Source: Methylobacterium sp. E-065
Lineage (GTDB): Bacteria > Pseudomonadota > Alphaproteobacteria > Rhizobiales > Beijerinckiaceae
Direction of reading: 5' to 3'
NCBI RefSeq assembly: GCF_022829605.1
Contig: NZ_JAKSYD010000074.1
Coordinates: 1 to 64,000, forward strand
Length of the DNA: 64,000 nucleotides
Every line of letters begins with the position of its first letter. Positions within the stretch are counted from its first letter, which is position 1. Of the stretch, positions 17,051 to 24,045 are shown piece by piece. Position numbers and translations under genes: made by a program. The notes below the pieces were generated by a model, which was given only the letters and a program-made list of their open reading frames with translations, ran no database searches and was not told where the DNA came from.

Positions 17051-18100
17051 TCACCCCGCACCGCGCCGGGGCGGCGCCGTGCTGGCGCGCAGGATCAGCT
17101 CAGCGTCGATCTCCGTGAGCCGCACCACCGGGCGTCCCTGGATCCGGGCGATCAGGTGGTCGCCGGCGGCATGGCCGATCTCGACGGAGTGGATGCGGAT
17201 CGTCGTCAGCGGCGGGTCGAGGAAGGGCGCGAAATCGGAATCGTTGTGGCCGATCACCGACAGATCGCCCGGCACCGAGATCCCGCGGGCACGGGCCTCG
17301 ATCATCGCTCCAAAGGCGATCTGATCCGTGCCGCAGATGATCGCGGTGGGGGGCGGTCCACCCGCCAGCATCTGGCGGAACCCGTCGCGGCCGCCGCCGA
17401 TCCCGTAGGAGATCTCGATGTCGTGCTCGGGCGCCAGCCGCAGCCCGCGGGCGGCGAGCGCCTGGGCGATGCCGGTCACCCGGGCGCCGCCGCGGTCGTT
17501 GTCCTTGCGGAGCCCCGAGATTACCCCGATCCGGCGATGGCCGAGATCCATCAGGTAATTGGCCGCCCGCGCTGCGGAGGCAGCGTTGTCGAACCCCACG
17601 CAGGGGTGCTCGCGCGACAGACTGAAGGTCTGCACCATCGGGATGCCCGAGCGGGCGATCCGAGCATGGAGATCCGGGTGGTGGATGTCGCCTACCAGCA
17701 TCAGCCCATCGATGCCCCGTTCCAGCAGGAAGGTCGCCTCGCGCAGCTCGTCCTCCAGGTCGTAGCCGGCATTGGCGGCGATGAGCGTGTAGTCGGCCTG
17801 CCGCAGCCGGTCCTGCACGCTCGACAGCACGCGCACGAACGCTTCGTTCTCGATGTTGGGCACGACCGCGCCGACTGCCATGAAGCGACGGGTCGAGAGC
17901 GCCCGGGCGGCGCCGTTGGCGACGAAGCCGAGATCCTGCGCGGCGCGCATCACGGCCTCGCGCTTGTCGGCCCGGACCCCGGCAGAACCGTTCAGCACGC
18001 GGGAGACCGTCGCGGTGGAGACGCCGGCGCGGTGGGCCACGTCCCGCGCCACCGGGCTGCGCCCCGGCGGTTCAAGGATGTCGTCCGGCAGATCCAGCAC
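17051..18100 (-). CDS. LacI-family transcriptional repressor of the sugar-acid locus
   Basis: A 349-residue regulator. The N-terminal LacI helix-turn-helix and hinge helix are clear (RDVAHRAGVSTATVSRVLNG, then FVANGAARALSTRR), followed by a type I periplasmic-binding-protein-like effector domain (MAVGAVVPNIENEAF; IICGTDQIAFGAMIEA; GDLSVIGHNDSDFAPFLDPPLTT is the end part). It starts at GTG 18100, nine bases after GGGGGGAG. It is the first gene of the leftward transcription unit and diverges from the FMN oxidase operon. A perfect operator-like palindrome lies in the space between them. The effector is probably a sugar acid from the same pathway. Confidence 0.9.
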   Translation of the reverse strand: MLDLPDDILEPPGRSPVARDVAHRAGVSTATVSRVLNGSAGVRADKREAVMRAAQDLGFVANGAARALSTRRFMAVGAVVPNIENEAFVRVLSSVQDRLRQADYTLIAANAGYDLEDELREATFLLERGIDGLMLVGDIHHPDLHARIARSGIPMVQTFSLSREHPCVGFDNAASAARAANYLMDLGHRRIGVISGLRKDNDRGGARVTGIAQALAARGLRLAPEHDIEISYGIGGGRDGFRQMLAGGPPPTAIICGTDQIAFGAMIEARARGISVPGDLSVIGHNDSDFAPFLDPPLTTIRIHSVEIGHAAGDHLIARIQGRPVVRLTEIDAELILRASTAPPRRGAG

Positions 18101-18135
18101 CGATTTCTTCTCCCCCCTGCTCGGGCTCGTCCAGC

Positions 18136-18141
18136 ATTATA
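18136..18141 (-). promoter_or_regulatory. Candidate -10 element of lacI (TATAAT)
   Basis: Read on the minus strand these bases are TATAAT, 36 bases before the GTG of lacI. No good -35 hexamer is seen 17 bases upstream, where the sequence is CCAGCC. The element abuts the -35 of the divergent promoter, so the two promoters overlap back to back. Confidence 0.45.
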
Positions 18142-18170
18142 TTGACACTCCTGCGCGCGGCTGGCTATCT
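18142..18170 (+). promoter_or_regulatory. Candidate promoter of the FMN oxidase operon
   Basis: A consensus -35 hexamer TTGACA at 18142-18147 is followed 17 bases later by CTATCT (18165-18170) as a possible -10. The operator palindrome begins at the last base of this -10, so a bound repressor would block transcription. It lies about 50 bases before the ATG at 18220. Confidence 0.6.
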
Positions 18171-18183
18171 GAAAGCGCTTTCA
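18170..18183. promoter_or_regulatory. LacI-family operator palindrome
   Basis: TGAAAGCGCTTTCA is a perfect 14-base palindrome with the central CG step typical of LacI/GalR-family operators. It sits between the divergent lacI and FMN oxidase genes, directly after the candidate -10 for the rightward operon. This is the obvious binding site for the adjacent LacI protein. Confidence 0.75.
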
Positions 18184-18219
18184 AAAACCGCTCCACGCGG
18201 CGGCCCTGAGGGAGGACCC

Positions 18220-19527
18220 ATGGCGACGCTCGACCACCCGGCCTCCACAACGGGAGTGCCTGAGCGCGAGGCGGCGACCGTCGGCGGGGCCGACGCCGGC
18301 GCGCCGGGGATCGCCGCACCACAGGCAATCGTTACCAGCCTCAAGCGCAGCGACGCGGTCACGCCCTACCGGTTCCGCGACCTGCTGGCGCTCGACGATT
18401 TCGAGCGGCACGCCAAGCGGCTCCTGCCGCCGATGATCTTCCAGTACGTCTCCGGCGGGGTCGAGACCGGATCGGCGCTGGCGCAGAGCCGCGGCGCCTA
18501 TGCTGACTACGCTCTCGTACCCCGGCTGATGCGGGACACCTCGGCGCGCGACACCGCCACAACGCTGTTCGGCCACACCTACGCGGCGCCGTTCGGGATC
18601 GGCCCGCTCGGCGGGGCCGCCTTCATCGCCTACCGGGGCGACCTCGCGCTTGCCGAGGCGGCGCGGCGGATGAACCTGCCGATGTGCCTCAGCGCCTCCT
18701 CGCTGATCAAGCTGGAGGACGTCTTCGCCCAAAACCCGCAGGCCTGGTTCCAGGGCTACCTGCCGGGCGACCAGACTCGGATCGATCGCCTGCTCGATCG
18801 GGTCGCCGCCACCGGCTACCGGACCTTCGTGGTCACCGCCGACACGCCGACGCTGGGCAACCGCGAGCACAACACCCGCAGCGGCTTCTCCATGCCGATC
18901 AAGGTCACGCCCAAGGTCGCGTGGCAGAGCGCGACCCACCCGCGCTGGCTGATCGGCACTGTCGCCCGGACCTTTCTCAAGCACGGCGCACCGCATTTCG
19001 AGAACACGGAGGCCGAGCGCGGGCCGCCGATGATGTCGCAGGGCGCGGTGCGCAACACCATCGCGCGGGACCAGCTTTCCTGGAAGAATCTGGAGGCGAT
19101 CCGCAAGCGCTGGACCGGCAACCTCCTCGTGAAGGGGCTGCTTGCGCCCGAGGATGTCGAGATCGCCCGGGAATGCGGCGCCGACGGCGTGATCCTCTCC
19201 ACCCATGGCGGGCGCCAGCTCGACTACGCCGTGGCGCCCCTGGACGTGCTGCCGGAGATCGCGGCCAAGAAGGGCGGACTGAAGATCATCGTCGACAGCG
19301 GCATCCGCCGGGGCACCGACGTGATGAAGGCTTTGGCGCTCGGTGCCGACTTCGTCCTGCTCGGCCGGCCCTTCATGTTCGGCGCGGCGCTCGGCGGCGC
19401 GGCGGGCGTCGAGCACGCCATGCGGATCCTCAAGGAGGAGCTCAACCGCGACATGGCGCTGATCGGGATCAACCGCCTGTCCGAACTCAATCCCGATTTC
19501 CTGCGCCGCGTCCCGCGTCGGACCTGA
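18220..19527 (+). CDS. FMN-dependent alpha-hydroxy acid oxidase/dehydrogenase (LldD-like)
   Basis: A 435-residue TIM-barrel flavoprotein. It has the family opening YRFRDLLALDDFERHAKRLL, the FMN segment LSASSLIKLED, the lysine in NLLVKGLLAPEDVE and the catalytic His-Gly-Gly-Arg (H329) in LSTHGGRQLDYA. The usual Asn before that His is Thr here. The end (DSGIRRGTDVMKALALGAD, then LLGRPFMFG) is conserved. A hydrophilic N-terminal extension of about 50 residues precedes the domain. The enzyme oxidises a 2-hydroxyacid such as lactate, glycolate, mandelate or a sugar acid. As first gene of the LacI-controlled operon, a sugar-acid substrate is more likely than lactate, but this is inferred. Confidence 0.87.
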   Translation: MATLDHPASTTGVPEREAATVGGADAGAPGIAAPQAIVTSLKRSDAVTPYRFRDLLALDDFERHAKRLLPPMIFQYVSGGVETGSALAQSRGAYADYALVPRLMRDTSARDTATTLFGHTYAAPFGIGPLGGAAFIAYRGDLALAEAARRMNLPMCLSASSLIKLEDVFAQNPQAWFQGYLPGDQTRIDRLLDRVAATGYRTFVVTADTPTLGNREHNTRSGFSMPIKVTPKVAWQSATHPRWLIGTVARTFLKHGAPHFENTEAERGPPMMSQGAVRNTIARDQLSWKNLEAIRKRWTGNLLVKGLLAPEDVEIARECGADGVILSTHGGRQLDYAVAPLDVLPEIAAKKGGLKIIVDSGIRRGTDVMKALALGADFVLLGRPFMFGAALGGAAGVEHAMRILKEELNRDMALIGINRLSELNPDFLRRVPRRT

Positions 19528-19540
19528 TCCGGAAACCGCC

Positions 19541-20596
19541 ATGCCCGACGCCCCCCTCGGACTCGCCTTCGTCGGCTGCTTCACCACCGAGCGGCGCCGG
19601 GCGCGCGGCCAGGGCATCGATGTCTACCGGACCGGGGACGGGCTTGATGGCTGGGCGTATCTTGGCCGGGTCGAAGGCCTGACCAATCCGTCCTTCCTCG
19701 TCGCTGACCCTCGGCGCGCCGTGCTCTACACGGTGCAGGGTGACGGCGCGGACGCGAGCGCCTTCGCGGCTGCCCCGGACGGCACCCTGCGGCCCCTCGG
19801 CAGTGCCGCGACGGACGGCACCAACAGCGTGCATCAGGCTCTCGACCCGACCGGGCGCTTCCTGATCGTCGCCAACTACGCCAGCGGCTCCGTCGCCCTG
19901 TTGCCGGTGCGCGACGACGGCGGTCTGGAGCCGGCTTGCCACGTCCTGCCGTTGCCGGGCGATCCGGGTCCGCACCGAACCGAGCAGGCCTGTGCCCACC
20001 CGCACCACGTGGTCCTGGCGCCGGACGGGCGGCACGTGCTCGTGCCCGACAAGGGGCTCGACCGCGTCTTCGTCTTGGCGATCGACGGCGAGCGGCTGGC
20101 AATCGTGTCGGAGACCGCGATGCGGCCCGGCGCCGGGCCGCGCCACATCGCATTCCACCCGCGGGCGCCCCTCGCCTTCCTGATCAACGAGCTGGAGTCG
20201 AGCATCGCGACCTGCCGCTGGGACGCGGAGGCTGGAACGCTCACGCCGCTGCATCTCACTCCGACCCTGCCGCCGGACTTCTTTGGCGCCAGCACGGCCG
20301 CGGCCATCGTGGTCACGCCGGACGGACGGTTCGTCTACGCCTCGAACCGTGGCCAGGACGGCATCGCGCGCTTTCGCGTGGATGCCGAGGCCGGGCGGCT
20401 CGATCCCGCCGTCTGGACCCCTTCGGGCGGCCGCGACCCGCGCTTCATGACCCTGGCGCCGGACGGACGACACCTCCTCGTGGCCAACGAGCAGGGCGAC
20501 AGCCTCGTGGAATTCGCCATCGATGCCGTCAGCGGGGACCTGACCAAGACGGGCACGCGCCCGAGCCTCAGTCCCTGCACGATCGCGTTTTTGTAG
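19541..20596 (+). CDS. Beta-propeller lactonase (6-phosphogluconolactonase YbhE/Pgl family)
   Basis: A 351-residue seven-bladed propeller of the lactonase family. Repeating blade motifs are evident (HQALDPTGRFLIVANYASGSV, ...HHVVLAPDGRHVLVPDKGLDRV, ...VVTPDGRFVYASNRGQDGIA, ...FMTLAPDGRHLLVANEQGDS are each partial). Family members hydrolyse 6-phosphogluconolactone or other aldonolactones. No phosphate-specific residues can be judged by eye. Its place between an FMN oxidase and a uronate dehydrogenase suggests it opens the aldarolactone made by that dehydrogenase. It starts 13 bases after the oxidase stop. Confidence 0.85.
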   Translation: MPDAPLGLAFVGCFTTERRRARGQGIDVYRTGDGLDGWAYLGRVEGLTNPSFLVADPRRAVLYTVQGDGADASAFAAAPDGTLRPLGSAATDGTNSVHQALDPTGRFLIVANYASGSVALLPVRDDGGLEPACHVLPLPGDPGPHRTEQACAHPHHVVLAPDGRHVLVPDKGLDRVFVLAIDGERLAIVSETAMRPGAGPRHIAFHPRAPLAFLINELESSIATCRWDAEAGTLTPLHLTPTLPPDFFGASTAAAIVVTPDGRFVYASNRGQDGIARFRVDAEAGRLDPAVWTPSGGRDPRFMTLAPDGRHLLVANEQGDSLVEFAIDAVSGDLTKTGTRPSLSPCTIAFL

Positions 20597-20669
20597 GAGG
20601 TCCAAGTCTTTGTCCGCAGTCATGATTCCAGCGGACCGCATCCTACGACCCATACCAATCCCACCCGCA

Positions 20670-20684
20670 ACCTCATCCTGAGGT
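20670..20684. repeat. Fragment of repeat family 2 (palindromic end)
   Basis: The sequence cctcatcctgaggtg forms a small palindrome identical to the end block of family 2 copies D and E. It lies in the 154-base gap between the lactonase and transporter genes. The rest of the element is not present. Confidence 0.45.
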
Positions 20685-20750
20685 GGAGGGCGGGAATGAC
20701 CAAGATCAACAAACGACAATAAAAATGACGAAAATCCCGGAGGAAACCCC

Positions 20751-22046
20751 ATGTTTGCCAAGCGCTACAGGTTCCTGATCGCGTTCCTGCTGTTCATAGC
20801 CGGGATCATCAACTACATGGACCGCGCCGCGCTCGGCGTGGCGGCGCCGTTCGTCAAGCAGGATCTCAACCTGTCGCCCGCCGAACTCGGGGTGATCTTC
20901 TCGACCTTCTTCTTCGGCTACGCCCTGTTCGCCTTCGTGGGTGGCCAGCTCGCCGATCGCTACGGCCCGCGCAGCGTCTACAGCTGGGCCGCCGCCGCCT
21001 GGTCGGTCCTGTGCATGCTGACCGGCGCGGTGACCGGCTTCGCCCAGATGTTCGCGGTCCGCGCCCTGTTCGGCTTCGCCGAGGGGCCGATGAACTCCAC
21101 CACGAACCGTACCCTCACCACGTGGTTCCCCCGCGAGGAGACCGCCCGGACCATCGGCTTCACCTTCTCGGGCCAGACGGTCGGCAGCGCCATCGCGGCG
21201 CCCGTGGTCGGCCTGCTGGCGATCCAGTACGGCTGGCGGGTCGCCTTCGTGGCGATCGGCGCGGTCGGCCTGCTCTGGGTCGTGGCGTGGCGCCTCCTGA
21301 TGACCGATCGGCCGCAGGACAATCCCCGCGTCGGCACGGAGGAGGTCGCGCTGATCGAGCGCAGTCGCGCGGTCACGCACCTCGCGCCGTCGGACCACGC
21401 CCGCTCGCTGAGGGAATACCTGTTCCTGCCCAGCACCCTGTCGCTGGGTCTCGGCATGTTCGCGGTGAACTACACCCTCTACATCTTCCTCTCGTGGCTC
21501 CCGAGCTACCTGACCGATGCCCTGCACATGCCGGTGCAGCAGATGGCGCTCGTCGCCTCGATTCCCTGGGCCTGCGGCTTCGTCGGCTATGTCGGCGGCG
21601 GCATCGTCGCCGACCACCTCTACAAGCGCATGGGCGACAAGCTCGCCGCCCGGAAGATCACCACGATCGTGCCGCTCGCCATCGCGGGTGTCGCGCTGAT
21701 CGCCGTCAACGCTGCGCCGAATGCCGCGGTGGCGGTCGCGCTCATCGCGCTGGCCGTGCTGATGCTGACGAGTTCCGTGCAATCCTGCTGGGCGACGATC
21801 CACGAGCTGGTGCCCGAGGCCCGTGTGGGCGGGGTGAGCGGCTTCATCCACCTCCTGAGCAACATCTCAGGGATCATCGGACCGACCGCCACAGGCCTCG
21901 CCGTGCAGTATCTCGGCGGCTACGCCAGCGCCTTCGTGATCGCGGCCCTGATCGCGGCCGCGGGCGTCGTCGCGATGGCGATCTTCGTGCGGCGGCCCCG
22001 CCTGCCTGAGCCGGCCGCCTCCCTCGACGTGGCCAAGGCCGTTTGA
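20751..22046 (+). CDS. MFS anion symporter, hexuronate/aldarate (ACS) family
   Basis: A 431-residue twelve-helix transporter. The first helix ends in GIINYMDRAALGVAAP, the signature of the anion:cation symporter family that carries hexuronates, glucarate, galactarate and phthalate. The loop motif FVGGQLADRYGPRSVYSW and the Arg-containing RALFGFAEGPMNST segment support this. GGAGG lies eight bases before the ATG at 20751. Together with uronate dehydrogenase and the lactonase it is the probable uptake step of the pathway. The specific sugar acid cannot be read from the sequence. Confidence 0.88.
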   Translation: MFAKRYRFLIAFLLFIAGIINYMDRAALGVAAPFVKQDLNLSPAELGVIFSTFFFGYALFAFVGGQLADRYGPRSVYSWAAAAWSVLCMLTGAVTGFAQMFAVRALFGFAEGPMNSTTNRTLTTWFPREETARTIGFTFSGQTVGSAIAAPVVGLLAIQYGWRVAFVAIGAVGLLWVVAWRLLMTDRPQDNPRVGTEEVALIERSRAVTHLAPSDHARSLREYLFLPSTLSLGLGMFAVNYTLYIFLSWLPSYLTDALHMPVQQMALVASIPWACGFVGYVGGGIVADHLYKRMGDKLAARKITTIVPLAIAGVALIAVNAAPNAAVAVALIALAVLMLTSSVQSCWATIHELVPEARVGGVSGFIHLLSNISGIIGPTATGLAVQYLGGYASAFVIAALIAAAGVVAMAIFVRRPRLPEPAASLDVAKAV

Positions 22047-22059
22047 CCCCGGAGCATCC

Positions 22060-22893
22060 ATGAGCGCCGAGACCCTCCCGCAAAGACCCGTCCTGCTGAC
22101 CGGCGCGTCGGGCGCCCTCGGGCGCGTGCTGACCCGCGCGCTCGGAAAGGCCGGCTGGACGCTCCGGCTCACCGATCGCGTCCCCTTCCCCGATCCGCTG
22201 CCGGACGGCGCCCGCTTCCAGCGCGCCGACCTCGAGGACGGCCCCGCGATCCTGCGGCTGGCCGAGGGCTGCGGCACGATCCTGCATTTCGGCGGGATCT
22301 CGGTGGAGCACCCGTTCGAGACGGTGATCGGCCCCAACATCCGCGGCCTCTACCACGCCTACGAGGCGGCCCGGCGAGAGGGCGCTCGGATGGTGTTCGC
22401 GTCCTCGAACCACGCCATCGGGTTCCACGAGCGGTCCGAGGTTCTGGACGAGACCTGCGCCCTGAAGCCGGACGGCTATTACGGCCTGTCCAAAGCCTAC
22501 GGCGAGCTGATGGGCGGCCTGTACCGCGACAAGCACGGGGTCGAGAGCGTCTTCCTGCGGATCGGCTCGTGCTTTCCGGAGCCCACAGACGCGCGGATGC
22601 TGGCGACGTGGCTGTCCTATGGTGACATGACCCGGCTGGTCATGCGCGCGACCCTGGCGCCGACGCTCGGCCCCGACGGTACGGTCGTGATCTGGGGCGC
22701 CTCGAACAACAGCCGCATGACGTGGTGGGGTCGGGACGGGCGCGACACCATTGGCTGGGCGCCGCAGGACAGCGCCGATCCCTACACGCAAGCCCTGGAA
22801 GGCAAGACCAGCGGTGATCCGGTTGTGGAGCGCTACCAGGGCGGCGGGTTCACGGGGCTCGATTATTTCCGGGGCGATTTGGGGAAATCCTAA
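22060..22893 (+). CDS. udh: NAD-dependent uronate dehydrogenase
   Basis: A 277-residue short-chain dehydrogenase/epimerase. It has the Rossmann motif TGASGALG at 14-21, the HFGGISVEHPFE block, FASSNHAIGFH, the catalytic YxxxK pair Y141/K145 (YYGLSKAYGE) and RIGSCFPEPTDARMLATW. These blocks closely match Agrobacterium uronate dehydrogenase as I remember it (HLGGISVEKPFE, FASSNHTIGY, RIGSCTPEP). The enzyme oxidises D-galacturonate or D-glucuronate to the aldarolactone. It starts 13 bases after the transporter stop and is the last clear gene of the operon. Confidence 0.9.
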   Translation: MSAETLPQRPVLLTGASGALGRVLTRALGKAGWTLRLTDRVPFPDPLPDGARFQRADLEDGPAILRLAEGCGTILHFGGISVEHPFETVIGPNIRGLYHAYEAARREGARMVFASSNHAIGFHERSEVLDETCALKPDGYYGLSKAYGELMGGLYRDKHGVESVFLRIGSCFPEPTDARMLATWLSYGDMTRLVMRATLAPTLGPDGTVVIWGASNNSRMTWWGRDGRDTIGWAPQDSADPYTQALEGKTSGDPVVERYQGGGFTGLDYFRGDLGKS

Positions 22894-22965
22894 TCCCTAC
22901 TCAACCCGCGCTCCCTCCCTCATAGGTCTACCAGAGCCACACATCCCACCTTGAGTCTAACCCTT

Positions 22966-23098
22966 GGAAAAAGAGCGCTTTTCCCCTCCCCCTTGTGGGA
23001 AGGGGTCATGGGTGGGGGTAGTACAGAAGGCACCGCCGCGCTCAATCCTGCACCACCCCCACCTCCAACTCCTCCCCGCAAGGGGGAGGAGAGAGCCT
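22966..23098 (-). repeat. Interspersed palindromic repeat, family 1, copy B
   Basis: This is the inverted copy of the element at 4531-4690. On the minus strand it reads ctctcctcccccttgcgggg, then ggaggtgggggtggtgcagg, and ends with aagggggaggggaaaagcgctc. Its central loop differs from copy A, while the arms are nearly the same. It fills the space of about 309 bases between udh and the next gene. Nothing else is evident in that gap apart from a possible ribosome-binding region close to 23190. Confidence 0.7.
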
Positions 23099-23202
23099 CA
23101 CGGCTGACGACGTTTGAGCACCGCAGCCCACGGGGGGATGCGCGGAAGGGCTTTCGAGTTCGACTTGGCGGATCGCCGGATCGACCGGCTCTCCAAAAAA
23201 AG

Positions 23203-23916
23203 ATGGATCACGACATGACCGACGATCACGCCGCAACCCGCCTGAAATGCGCCCTGGTGGTGCGCGGCGCCTTCGACGCGCATGTCATCCCGGCCTTCGA
23301 GGCGGCAGGCGGCCGGGCGGCGATCCACTGGGCGCCGACCGCCGTCATCATGAAGGTGCTGGAAGCGGGCGAGACCGCCGACGCCGTGCTGGTCCTGTCG
23401 GACGCCATGGACCGCCTGATCGCGGACGGCCGTGTCGAACCGGAAACGCGGGTCGATGCGGTGCGCTCGCGCTACGGCCTTGCCGTGAAGGCCGGGACGC
23501 CCCATCCGGACATTTCCACCGTCGAGGCCCTGAAGCGCACCCTCACAGCAGCGCGCTCGGTGGCCTATTCGCGCACCGGCGCCAGCGGGATCTACTTCGC
23601 CGGCCTGCTGCCGCGGCTCGGGCTCGCAGACGCCGTGAACGCCAAGGCCACCATCATCCCGCAGGGCTTCACGGCAGAGAAGCTGGTTTCGGGCGAGGCC
23701 GACATCGCGGTCCAGCAGATCAGCGAATTGATGGTTGTGCCGGGGATCGAGGTGGTCGGGCCCTTCCCCGATCCGGTGCAGGAGGTGACGACCTTCGCGG
23801 CGGCGATCCTGCGGGGCGCGACCGACCGGGCGGGCGCCGCCCGCTTCCTCGCCGGGCTGACAACGCCGGAGGCCACCGCGGCCTACCGGGCGAGCGGGCT
23901 GGAGCCGGCCTTCTGA
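23203..23916 (+). CDS. Molybdate-binding-protein-like (SBP_bac_11) protein without signal peptide
   Basis: A 237-residue protein with the ModA-type binding-protein fold (ALVVRGAFDAHVIPAFEAAGG; SRYGLAVKAGTPHPDISTVEALKRTL; GLLPRLGLADAVNAKATIIPQG; ending EATAAYRASGLEP). No signal peptide is visible after either ATG (23203 or 23215), which is odd for this family. No permease or ATPase genes are near. It may act in the cytoplasm as a sensor or ligand carrier, or its start may lie elsewhere. It follows the uronate operon with a repeat between. Small organic acids or oxyanions are possible ligands. Confidence 0.75.
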   Translation: MDHDMTDDHAATRLKCALVVRGAFDAHVIPAFEAAGGRAAIHWAPTAVIMKVLEAGETADAVLVLSDAMDRLIADGRVEPETRVDAVRSRYGLAVKAGTPHPDISTVEALKRTLTAARSVAYSRTGASGIYFAGLLPRLGLADAVNAKATIIPQGFTAEKLVSGEADIAVQQISELMVVPGIEVVGPFPDPVQEVTTFAAAILRGATDRAGAARFLAGLTTPEATAAYRASGLEPAF

Positions 23917-24045
23917 GCGGGAGGAGGAGGGACCCCCTTTTGACGACGGGCGCGGCGACCTTCCACGCTTCGCGACCGCAAAAAAGTCCTTATGCTCGTG
24001 CTGTCCGGGCGCTCTTCCATCCCGTCGGACCGGATCGCGCCCTCC

